Assembly (NCBI GenBank): GCA_040754625.1
Contig: JBFMCF010000063.1
Span: forward strand, 1 to 37,673
DNA length: 37,673 nucleotides
Direction of reading: 5' to 3'
Source: a bacterium
GTDB taxonomy: Bacteria; JACRDZ01; JAQUKH01
Shown here: piece after piece, positions 1 to 7,985 of the stretch
How positions within the stretch are numbered: position 1 is the first letter of the stretch
Layout: every line of letters begins with the position of its first letter
The notes under the pieces: model-generated
Told to the model about the DNA's origin: nothing
What the model saw: only the letters and a program-made list of their open reading frames with translations
Database searches by the model: none
Position numbers and translations under genes: made by a program

Positions 1-2
1 CA

Positions 3-176
3 ATAAAATACAATCAATATTTAAGAGGTTTTTACTTTAGACTAAAAGCTAAAAAAGGCAGCGGTAAGGCGATTATCGCGACAGCGAGAAAGTTTCTTAC
101 AATAATTTATCGCACACTTAAAAATAATTGGGTGTTCGATGATTTTAATAAATTCAAATTAGCTGAAGCTATTTAA
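3..176 (+). mobile_element. IS110-family transposase, C-terminal fragment
   Basis: The reading frame is open from the window edge and ends at TAA 174-176. It encodes about 57 residues rich in Lys and aromatics, including ARKFLTIIYRTLKNNWVF, which matches from memory the C-terminal tail of IS110/IS116/IS902-type DEDD/serine transposases (Transposase_20 region). The catalytic parts would lie to the left of the window, so it cannot be told whether the element is whole. These elements lack conventional long terminal inverted repeats, and the right end should fall in the 55 bp before the next gene. Its position beside broken defence genes fits an accessory region. Confidence 0.7.
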
Positions 177-231
177 AAAATAAGTCTTCAGAGTAGAAAA
201 TAATTGACTTTTAACATAGGAGGAGAATAAA

Positions 232-1158
232 ATGGCTTTTAAAGATTGGTTTTTAGAAACTAGACCGCAATTCCTTATTCTATCCGTTGTCCTTGTATTA
301 TATGGAACTGCTGTTGCCTTTTACCACAACAGCTTTAGTTTTCCTGTATTATTTTTGGCCATGGCGGGGTTGCTCTGTATGCATACAAGCTGCAATGTTC
401 TGAATGATTATTATGACTACAAGAGCGGAATTGACCTTCACACAGCGCCTACCCCCTTTTCAGGCGGGAGCGGTTTTTTACCTTCAGGCAAATTAAATCC
501 ACCAGGTGTTTTTATATTAGGAATGTCATCGGCATTAACCGGAGTAATGATTGGCATTTATTTTTGTATTACAGTCGGATGGGGACTCCTGCCTATAGTT
601 ATAACCGGCGCATTCGCGGTCATTTTTTACAATACCATTTTATCAAAAATAATGTTGGGTGAAATATTCGCGGGATTGGGTCTGGGCCTGCTTCCGATCA
701 TTGGCACCTATTTCGTATACACAGGCAGATATGATATACAAGCTGTTTTCGCGGGAATACCCCCATTTTTTTTAGTATTCAACCTTTTGCTTTTGAACGA
801 ATTCCCTGACGCGGAAGCAGATAAAAAGGGCAATAGAAAACATCTTGTTATCGTTTTTGGACCAAAAATTGCCGCATGGATTTACACAATATTCAATCTC
901 TCAGTGTATATATGGGTCTTATTTGGTATTTTATCAGGAATAATGCCGGTCTGGACCATCTTATGTCTTTTTACATTACCATTTGCTTTTAAAGCCATTC
1001 AGGGGGCTTTAAAATTCCGCGATAACAGGGAAAAATTTATCCCCGCCCAGGGGGCCAATGTCGCAATGGTTTTAGTTACCCAGGTACTGTTGTCTATAGG
1101 CTACTTAATTTCACATTGGAGTAATATCAAAATATCCTTCGGTAACTTCCGGATATGA
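232..1158 (+). CDS. UbiA-family polyprenyltransferase (MenA-like)
   Basis: An integral membrane prenyltransferase of 308 residues with about eight hydrophobic segments. The first Asp-rich motif is NVLNDYYDYKSGID (residues 55-68) and the second is NEFPDAEADKKGNRKHL (189-205, D193 and D197). These bind the Mg-diphosphate of the prenyl donor in UbiA enzymes. The spacing and the Asn-rich first motif resemble 1,4-dihydroxy-2-naphthoate prenyltransferases (MenA), but no other menaquinone gene is in view, so the acceptor is uncertain. The start is set by a strong AGGAGGAG just upstream. The stop overlaps the start of the next gene as ATGA, so the two are translationally coupled. Subfamily is inferred; the family is secure. 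Confidence 0.85.
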   Translation: MAFKDWFLETRPQFLILSVVLVLYGTAVAFYHNSFSFPVLFLAMAGLLCMHTSCNVLNDYYDYKSGIDLHTAPTPFSGGSGFLPSGKLNPPGVFILGMSSALTGVMIGIYFCITVGWGLLPIVITGAFAVIFYNTILSKIMLGEIFAGLGLGLLPIIGTYFVYTGRYDIQAVFAGIPPFFLVFNLLLLNEFPDAEADKKGNRKHLVIVFGPKIAAWIYTIFNLSVYIWVLFGILSGIMPVWTILCLFTLPFAFKAIQGALKFRDNREKFIPAQGANVAMVLVTQVLLSIGYLISHWSNIKISFGNFRI

Positions 1159-1553
1159 AAACATATATTGTTCTTATTATTTCAGTCTTCTCATTTATAT
1201 ATTTAAATTGCAGACCTGAAGCAAATCAAAAACTTGAGCCGTCTTTTTCATCCATATCCAGGAATATCTTTATAAAGAAATGTTCTCTTTACACCTGCCA
1301 TTCCAGCGCTTCTTTTGAAAAATCCGGTAATCTTGACCTGTCGGACAAGGAATCATACAATAATTTAATAAACTTCCCGAGCTCGTCTTATCCTGAAATC
1401 AAAAGGATTGTCCCGGGCAAGCCCGACGAAAGTTTACTTCTGCAGAGACTGGAAGGAAAAGTCATTATAGGCGTCCCTCTTGAAAGAAACTGTGTTACCA
1501 AAAAAGAAATTGAGACAATCAGGGAATGGATAAAAAACGGGGCGAAACCGTAA
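1155..1553 (+). CDS. Small cytochrome-c-like (putative) lipoprotein with CX4CH haem motif
   Basis: A 132-residue exported protein. The N-terminus is a hydrophobic signal ending at YLNC (C19), a weak lipobox. The body resembles the planctomycete-type cytochrome c domain: IFIKKC...CH with C43, C48 and H49 gives an unusual CX4CH haem site. It is followed by SGNLDLSD, IVPGKPDESLLLQRLEG, and a C-terminal EIETIREWIKNGA helix, all typical of that family. The usual distal MPP motif after the VG step is replaced by VPLERN, so the normal axial Met is absent. It overlaps the prenyltransferase stop by four bases, suggesting a shared transcript, perhaps for a membrane redox step. Haem attachment is inferred. 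Confidence 0.75.
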   Translation: MKTYIVLIISVFSFIYLNCRPEANQKLEPSFSSISRNIFIKKCSLYTCHSSASFEKSGNLDLSDKESYNNLINFPSSSYPEIKRIVPGKPDESLLLQRLEGKVIIGVPLERNCVTKKEIETIREWIKNGAKP

Positions 1554-1607
1554 AGATGGTTACTACATTGGATGCCAAAAAAAATCAATCCGCCTTTTGC
1601 AGAAGGT

Positions 1608-1814
1608 TTAATCCTCTTCGGATACTTCCCAATACCCGCCTTTATCGAGACCGATACGGCACAGTCGGCTTCCCTTTTTTAACGATCGGACAATCTTTTC
1701 TATACCGGGAATACTCATATCAAGAGCGGCCGCTATTTCCGTAATAGTTACAGACGGATTCCTGGCAATCATCCTGATGACTTTCCCCTTACTTTTCTGA
1801 TCACCCTCGCCCAA
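1608..1814 (-). pseudogene. Winged-helix C-terminal fragment of a larger regulator
   Basis: An open frame of 68 residues starting at a TTG, with an in-frame TAG eight codons further upstream preceded by no start. The sequence KVIRMIARNPSVTITEIAAALDMS...IEKIVRSLKK...RIGLDKGGYWEV is the winged helix found at the C-terminus of Schlafen-AlbA/AAA_4 ATP-binding regulators. The Glu/Gly-rich run just upstream of the TTG also matches the linker of those proteins. The large N-terminal ATPase part is missing. It is therefore probably a remnant, though expression as a small DNA-binding protein cannot be excluded. It lies tail-to-head below the gajB-like gene. Confidence 0.6.
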
Positions 1815-1865
1815 GCCTTCACCTTCTTCCCATTTCGGCTAAAAAAAAGAACTATAAAGCTGGTC

Positions 1866-3820
1866 TTAAGACGGTACATATGGAATGGTTTTACCGAAGA
1901 CGGCCTCTATGCCTTCTTTAAAGCCTGAAATGTCATTTAAATACAAAATTCGTAGATTTTTTATAGCTCGTGAACAAGAAACATAAAGCAGATTCCTTGT
2001 GTTGTTAAATTTTAACATTTCCGTTTCATCAGAAATCGGAGGATTATTCAAATTCTTGAAAAAAGACGAAAATTTATCTTTATTCAACCGGCCAAAATCA
2101 TTCTCCATAACAATAATTACGTTATCAAATTCAGCTCCCTTTGTCCCATGATAAGTATGATACACGACATCTGATTTTCGATCATCGTTTATAAACTCGA
2201 ACCACAGTGTCCACTGCGCAAGTTTTATACTTAAAAGGGTATCCAGTTTTGTTTTTGCGGTCTCGACTTCATCCATATCGATAATGGATAATATTTCATC
2301 TTCAAATAATCTGTCGATTCTTTTCTTAAGCGAATCGATGTCTTTCAGATCGATGCCAAATCCTTTCTGTTCACCAAGAAAATTGTCCAGTCTTTGTTTA
2401 AAAGCATTGACTTCGTTCAGATCCGAATAAGAAAAGAATTCACCATTAAGAAATTGTTCCAATTTTTGTTTGAATAAATCGAAATCTGTTTCTTTTAAGA
2501 AATCGGCCACTGACAATTCATCTGTAAGGCTTACCTTGAAATCATTCAATCTCCCACTTCCAATGTTGAGAAATAATTCGTCAAGGAGGTAATTCGTAAA
2601 GTCATGATACGAGTAACGTTCAAGTTCAAAAAGTTTCTGAATGACTTGTTTATAATAATTATTCCCCGAATTTTTGTACTTATCGAAGATGTCATTAACA
2701 TATTCTCCCAAAGACGCTCCGCCGATACTTTTCATTAAAACAACAAGTTCTCTCATCTTGGAAAATGTCATTCTCGAATAAATTTTTTTATCAACTACGT
2801 GAGCTATAGCGGTATTCGGATTGTTAAGATCGCTGATAAACTTAAGAATCCGATAAAAAAGGTGCGGAATATCTCCAAGTTTCGACAGGTCATTGCTGAG
2901 CAATTCGTTATTAAGCCTGTCATAATTTATTTTATAATACGGCGCATCTGAAAAAGCATTGTAAACATCTGGGAAACCGTTAAATTCGGCGACGAACTTA
3001 TTCAACAAAACTAAACAATGAAGTTTGTTTCCGGAGTCAACGCCAAATTTCTTTCGATATTCTTCAATAAAGATGTTTTTAACCTCTCCTGACCCTGTGT
3101 AAAATTCAACAGACCCGCCGGTGCAGTCATCATAGATTGACTTTTGTTTAATATCATCGTTCCTGATTCTGTTGATAACATCAATTACTTCCGAATGCGA
3201 CCTGCGATTAAACTGCTTATTGATAACCTTCAACCCCGGATGAACCGAAGTCAAATCTCCTCCGACGCCATCTTCGTATATATTCTGTGCAGAATCGCCG
3301 AAATACCCGATGAAGATCTTCCTCTTAACAGTTTTCGCATGATCTTCAATAAGCTTCATTATTTCGACGACACTCCTATTCGTATCCTGATACTCATCTA
3401 TCAGGATATACGGATATGTGTCCAGAATAACTCTTTTAAGCAAATCATAAATTTTAAACATCTTTAGCGCGTACTCAAGTAGTGTATCGTGGCTTATTAT
3501 CATCTTGTGCAGAACGTCGAAATTATATCGGTCGTCATATTTAACTTCTCCATATTTCCGATGACCGTCACTGATTTTCTCAAGACATTCTTTATAATTT
3601 TCAATCCTGTAAATAACACTTATAGTTTTCTTAAAATTTGCCACATTACTAAGCAACCCCGCATAGTTTGTTTTAAACTCTCGGTAAGGGCATAAGTTTT
3701 GCCAGCCCCTGCCCCTGCACTAAAAACGATGCTTTCATCTTTATCTATGTAAGAATTAATTAACTCTTGGACAGATTCCTCCTCTTTTTTAGAAGCAGGC
3801 GATATTTTAGACAAGCTCAT
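1866..3820 (-). pseudogene. gajB: GajB-like UvrD/Rep helicase, frameshifted with internal loss
   Basis: The gene begins with ATG at 3820, directly after the TAA of the upstream gene. The first frame (3820 to about 3665) carries the Walker A motif SAGAGAGKTYALTESLK and then runs out of frame at about 3655-3675. The rest (to 1866) is in another frame: LLSNVANFKK, then motif II LIDEYQDTN, GDSAQNIYEDG (motif III), and near the C-terminus HGTKGAEFDNVIIV (motif V) and NLLYVSCSRA (motif VI). Only about 90 residues separate the break from motif II, and motif Ia (the T-x-T-N segment) is nowhere to be found. Roughly 100 residues therefore seem deleted as well as the frame lost. Together with the neighbouring OLD nuclease this is the Gabija layout. 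It is unlikely to be functional. Confidence 0.75.
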
Positions 3821-5423
3821 TTATTCACCGCCTCCTTCAACCTGCTTTTTTAGTGCGCCCTTGAGCCACGTCAACCCATCGGCAATGTACTTCGGGGGCT
3901 TAGGAATCGACCCCGTATCATCACAGATGACAATTTCGTATAAAAGTTCATTTGAAAAATCACTTTTATTTTTCGAAAGTTTACTCTGAAACTTATATAA
4001 AGCGTCTTTAAGCTTATTTTTATCTTCTGGCGTACCGACGATTTCGTTATACGTATCCGGTTTAATGCTGGCCAAAACTTTATTCAAAATATTGTTATCA
4101 TAGTTTGTCAGGATGAATGATTCTTCAAAACTTGTTGCGAAATAACCTGCCGTTTTTTCATACTGAAAAACGACTTTTATGTTGCCGTCTTCGAAATACC
4201 CATTGATTCCTTCTATCTTCTCTTTACTGGGGTTGTATTTGGCGATAGTCTTGTTCGTAGTAATCTTGTCCTTAAGGTCAGAAACCTGACTACAACTGGA
4301 TTTTTCGGCACCAGTTCTTTTTATATCAAAATCCGTTATGATTAGATTAGGAACTTTAAGAAGCTTTATCAGCGGGTGATAAACAAGTCCATGGGCACCA
4401 TTGATGTTGAAAATAGAAATATAATATCTGCTTAAACTTTCGTCCCGATCAATGTAATAGGATAAAAGAGTCTCCTCTGTGACGCCTTCAACAAAAATAA
4501 CAGCATCGGAAAAAAAGAGCTCTGAAACTTTATATTTAATGTGCTTCTTAAGAAATTTCAAATCCTGAACTACCTTTTTCTTCGTCTCGGCATCTTTGCC
4601 GGAATCCGCCTCTACCTTTTCCTCCATCACGTTTCTGTCATTTAGATTTACCACGTTTGAAAAATTATCTGCGATCGTAATATAACTAATATTGTCAAAA
4701 GAATTACCACTGTGAATTTTGCTATTAAGGATATGGGGAGAATGAGTGGTTATTATGAGCTGGCTATTTATTTCCTTCTTGCTGTCATCCAGCAAAAAAG
4801 AAACCGCATCGTTAATATGTTTAATAAACAGCTCCTGCATCTGCGAATGCATAAAAGCCTCGGGCTCTTCTATGCAAATAAGATTGATCTTGCTGTGGCA
4901 GTCTTGCTTCGGATATTTTTCGATATATTCAATCAACTCACCGATGATAGTCATTAAATTTGAATAGCCAAGCCCGAACTGCCCCTTTTTCTTTCACTTC
5001 ATACTTCAACAGCACCCGAAAAACCCTCTCTTTTTCAGAAGCTTGAACATTTTCAATATTCATAAAAGGCGCAACGTTTGTTACTAAATCACAGTCGCTG
5101 TCAAAATTAATGCTGACAGCCACCTCGAATTCTATCGTAGGTATTTTTTCAAACCTACCGCTCTTGTATTCATCAAGCAGACTATTTAAATAGATAAAAT
5201 TAAAATCGTTAGCATGAAACGCGCCCCCTTTACCCAGAAATTTATTCAATGCTTTAGTAATAGTTGTTTTTCCTGAATTATTTTTGCCAACAATGAGCGT
5301 GGTCGAAGGCGCAATGTTAATGGGGGATTTTGAGTAAATATCCTTGGATCCCACAAATTCGACAGTGTTGTTTTCACTCCCAAATTTTCGAAAATTGGTT
5401 ATCTTTAGACTTTTGAGATGCAT
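3821..5423 (-). pseudogene. gajA: GajA-like OLD-family ATPase/TOPRIM nuclease, frameshifted with internal loss
   Basis: The N-terminal part (5423 to about 4950) starts at an ATG after AAAGGA and has the ABC-type NFRKFG opening and Walker A IVGKNNSGKTT. It ends abnormally after VKEKG. In the next frame the sequence resumes with GLGYSNL (the ABC signature region), Walker B INLICIEEPEAF, the H-loop TTHSPH, and a TOPRIM domain with FVEGVTEE and TDFD acidic residues. Intact OLD proteins have a long stretch between Walker A and the signature. Here about 90 residues remain, so about 100 look deleted at the frame break near 4940-4990. GajA senses nucleotide depletion and nicks DNA in Gabija systems. 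Here it is probably dead. Its stop abuts the gajB start. Confidence 0.75.
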
Positions 5424-5559
5424 TTCTTTTTCCTTTTAAATAAGCAATCCCATCGTGAAATCGTATTTCATATATTTATCAAATAGTTCATCTACACTAT
5501 CATTTTTTTAAACTTCCTTGACATTCTGTTAATATTTCATTTCTTCGAACGTACTTTCT

Positions 5560-5705
5560 CCCTGGCGAAAGGATAGCTTTCGAGCATTTATCAAGAAACC
5601 GTCACTGACCGCCAGCTCGGAAATCAGGGATCTTTTCACCCTGATCAATCTGCGTATTCTATATGAATACAGATGCAAATATTCTGCTATTTCTTCTATG
5701 GTGAA
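5560..5705 (-). pseudogene. Decayed HTH_17 (excisionase/MerR-type) DNA-binding remnant
   Basis: The minus strand from 5705 reads FTIEEIAEYLHLYSYRIRRLIR, the helix-turn-helix of the HTH_17 family. The expected continuation, EKIPDFRAGGQ then RF, appears only after a shift of frame, and a TGA stands where the family has Trp (GGQ-W-RF). There is no start codon in frame. The gene is thus frameshifted and has a nonsense change. The rest of the 380-bp gap between gajA and the restriction gene (5424-5803) shows no other coding sequence. Confidence 0.55.
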
Positions 5706-5803
5706 TGCCTTTGACTAGTTTTTTCATTAAAGGCTTTGCCTGTTATATTTTAAACGCTTAAAATAACTGAGCTTCTATGCGGTGTCGGTTTGATTGATAT
5801 GTT

Positions 5804-6610
5804 TTATAATTTTTTTTTAACTAAATTGTATAAGTTTTTCCAAGCGCTTTGTCGAATTCTAAATTTTGTTCCATGATTATGTCCGGTTCTCGCATCAAAA
5901 TCAACGTATACCAATCCTTCTTGAAAACATCTAAGAAAACCGTTAAAATCAAATCCCGACATAACATATAAATCTTTAAATCTAAAATATTCATGACGAT
6001 TTTCTATTTTTCTTTCCGCTATTATATAAAAACAATTTTTAATTTTTGCTCCTATTTCATATTTTAAATCATCCAACCCCCAATAAGGTTCTGGATTTAG
6101 CGGGCCTAATCCTACTTTTTTTTCGACTCCATTAAGCCACTTTAAAATCATAGGATTGTTCTTATCGGCATATGCAGAATTAAATACAAATTTCAATTTA
6201 TTTTCTTGCTTATCAATAACTATACTAAAACCTCTATTGGTATATCCGGTAGCATAAGTTGTTGAACGAAAACTCATTTCGGTATCTGGATATTTTTTTC
6301 CGGCTTGTTCATGTCTCCAACCATAATTCGGCAATAAAATTTGCGGAACTATTTTTGATGCTCTAGGAGATGGTTCTATATGCTTCAAAGTCATTAAAGA
6401 TGAGCTGTCCGCTCTTTGTCCTTTTAACTCCCATTCCATTGCGTTAGGTATTGGTAAATTATTTTCTTCTATCCCGAGCAAAACTTCAAGAGTATTTCCA
6501 ACTGCTCCGTCATTCCTGATGTCTATTGTTTTCTTAACGCTTTTGTGCCAACCTTGATTTGATAGTTTTCTAATAGCATTTATAAGCTCATCTTTTGTAA
6601 ATAATTTCAT
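5804..6610 (-). CDS. Type II restriction endonuclease, MvaI/BcnI family
   Basis: A 268-residue endonuclease of the MvaI/BcnI fold, which cleaves short CC-N-GG-type sites as a monomer. Visible family marks are GNTLEVLLG (E42), the catalytic E-x-K in WELKGQR (E61, K63), LMTLKHIEPSPRA, and ILLPNYGWRHEQAGKKYP. Length fits MvaI. An in-frame ATG exists 12 codons upstream inside the methylase gene, but the ATG at 6610 is preferred: a GGAGG lies about ten bases upstream, and it starts one base after the methylase stop codon. This makes a tight methylase-first operon. The exact recognition base (W or S) cannot be read from the sequence. It appears intact, unlike the neighbouring defence genes. Confidence 0.88.
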   Translation of the reverse strand: MKLFTKDELINAIRKLSNQGWHKSVKKTIDIRNDGAVGNTLEVLLGIEENNLPIPNAMEWELKGQRADSSSLMTLKHIEPSPRASKIVPQILLPNYGWRHEQAGKKYPDTEMSFRSTTYATGYTNRGFSIVIDKQENKLKFVFNSAYADKNNPMILKWLNGVEKKVGLGPLNPEPYWGLDDLKYEIGAKIKNCFYIIAERKIENRHEYFRFKDLYVMSGFDFNGFLRCFQEGLVYVDFDARTGHNHGTKFRIRQSAWKNLYNLVKKKL

Positions 6611-6611
6611 C

Positions 6612-7571
6612 TTATGCTGGCCTCCAGAAATCCAATAAATATTCAAATGTTACACCCATAGTTATATAGTTGCTCGGCCACCCAAAAATACCTATTGCGT
6701 TTACCACATTTGTTCTGTCCCAAATAATAATGTTTCTAAGTTCATAACCACGTTTTCGTAATTCCTCTACAATATTGATATGTATGGTAATTCTCTTGTT
6801 CTCCCACCACATATCAGGAACATTAATTACACAATGGGCTTTAGGACGTAAAAGGGGCAGTAACTTTTCATATATATCGCCCATTGTTCTTGTATATTCT
6901 TCTATTTCCATAATACCTAAATCGCGTGAGTCTTGTGAATATTGTTCAACTTTACCTAATTGTCCATTATCGCGGTCTCTGCGGGATTTATTTTTCCTTT
7001 CTCTGTTTAATAAATTTGCATAGGGTGGCGACGTCCATATTAAAGAAACTGTCTCTTTATTCAGATAATCAGATATATCCATAGCGTCAGCCTGGATCGC
7101 AATTTGTTTTGTATTTGTAAATAATAAATTTTGGCTTAACCTTTGCTGGCAAAGTTCAATATATTTTTTTTGTAAATCAAATCCCACGGCATTTCTATTC
7201 AAATCGTTTGCAGCAACCAAAGTTGTTCCACTGCCGACAAAAGGGTCTAATACTAGTTCTCCTTCATGTGTAAACAAAGATATAATTTTTTTTGAGAGTG
7301 AAATAGGAAATGTTGCGGGATGAACTGTTTTATCTCGAATATCGCGTTTTTCATAAAAAAATTGCCAAACGCCAATTTGGCTTTTAAGCCATTCTTTTGG
7401 TGTCATGCAGTTTAAATTGCTATTTTTGCAATTACAAGATTTTTTAAAATCGATATTTAATTTTTTTAAAAATGATGAAACAGAGGATGTTGGAGCGGAA
7501 TAAACAGCGAGATTTTCTTTCACACAATTATGTAATGGTTCTTTTTTATTAAATTTCTTTCTTTTGTTCAT
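6612..7571 (-). CDS. DNA N4-cytosine methyltransferase of the MvaI-like R-M system
   Basis: A 319-residue AdoMet-dependent DNA methyltransferase. Motif I is LDPFVGSGTT (residues 108-117) and motif IV is TSPPY (180-184). The SPPY form points to exocyclic-amino methylation of cytosine (N4mC), in line with the MvaI/BcnI partner. Motif I precedes motif IV. A short Cys cluster (C46, C48, C55) sits near the N-terminus. Start is ATG with GGAGGAG upstream, and a matching promoter lies at 7612-7640. It would protect host sites from the nuclease encoded one base downstream. Confidence 0.88.
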   Translation of the reverse strand: MNKRKKFNKKEPLHNCVKENLAVYSAPTSSVSSFLKKLNIDFKKSCNCKNSNLNCMTPKEWLKSQIGVWQFFYEKRDIRDKTVHPATFPISLSKKIISLFTHEGELVLDPFVGSGTTLVAANDLNRNAVGFDLQKKYIELCQQRLSQNLLFTNTKQIAIQADAMDISDYLNKETVSLIWTSPPYANLLNRERKNKSRRDRDNGQLGKVEQYSQDSRDLGIMEIEEYTRTMGDIYEKLLPLLRPKAHCVINVPDMWWENKRITIHINIVEELRKRGYELRNIIIWDRTNVVNAIGIFGWPSNYITMGVTFEYLLDFWRPA

Positions 7572-7611
7572 TTTAATGACTCCTCCGGCATAGCCGACAT
7601 CATTATGATTT

Positions 7612-7640
7612 ATTTTACTTTAAACTAGATTTTTTAACAA
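7612..7640 (-). promoter_or_regulatory. Predicted sigma-70-type promoter of the R-M operon
   Basis: Read on the minus strand, TTGTTA (7640-7635) is followed by exactly 17 bases and then TAAAAT (7617-7612). The start of transcription would be near 7605, giving a leader of about 34 bases that contains the GGAGGAG ribosome site and a small CGGC-ATA-GCCG hairpin. Confidence 0.6.
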
Positions 7641-7858
7641 GCATTTTTATTTTTTAGATTTTTTTCAGGATAATTATATTCTACCACAATACTTTATTTT
7701 ATCAAATTAAAAATCCTATGCGAAATGCGAAAACAAAAAACCTCCACCAGCCATAATAACCAGCGAAGATTTTTTCCAAAAACACGCTTTGCCATAAAAT
7801 ACCTCTACAAAGCCTCAATAGATTTGGATTAGTAGATAGCCTTACACAGACTCATTCA

Positions 7859-7972
7859 GGCTGAGCGAAAAGCCCGAAGCCAAGGCCACAGGAATAAAAT
7901 GCCCGGAGGCATAGCTCTATGCTATGTCGAGGATATTTTATTCCGAGAACGCGGGATTCGGGATTTGCAGCC
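7859..7972. repeat. Long imperfect palindrome with conserved hairpin core
   Basis: This lies in the 414-bp gap (7572-7985) below hydA. Outer arms pair imperfectly (GGCTG / CAGCC and CCCGAA / TTCGGG). GGAATAAAAT (7891-7900) pairs perfectly with ATTTTATTCC (7935-7944), and an inner CATAGC/GCTATG-type stem closes the centre. Read on the minus strand, the core 7939-7896 matches the core at 15512-15556: AAAAT-A-TCCTCGA on one side and GCCTCCGGGCATTTT on the other. It may act as a transcription stop after hydA. No gene is seen in this gap. Confidence 0.7.
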
Positions 7973-7985
7973 AGACTGACATGGA

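Noticed and set aside
3821-5423. Programmed frameshifting to join the two gajA-like pieces
   Set aside because: No slippery run with a downstream structure is evident, and joining the pieces would still leave about 100 conserved residues missing.
6611-6646. Upstream ATG adding 12 residues to the restriction nuclease
   Set aside because: It lies inside the methylase gene without a ribosome site, whereas the ATG at 6610 has GGAGG upstream and matches the family N-terminus.
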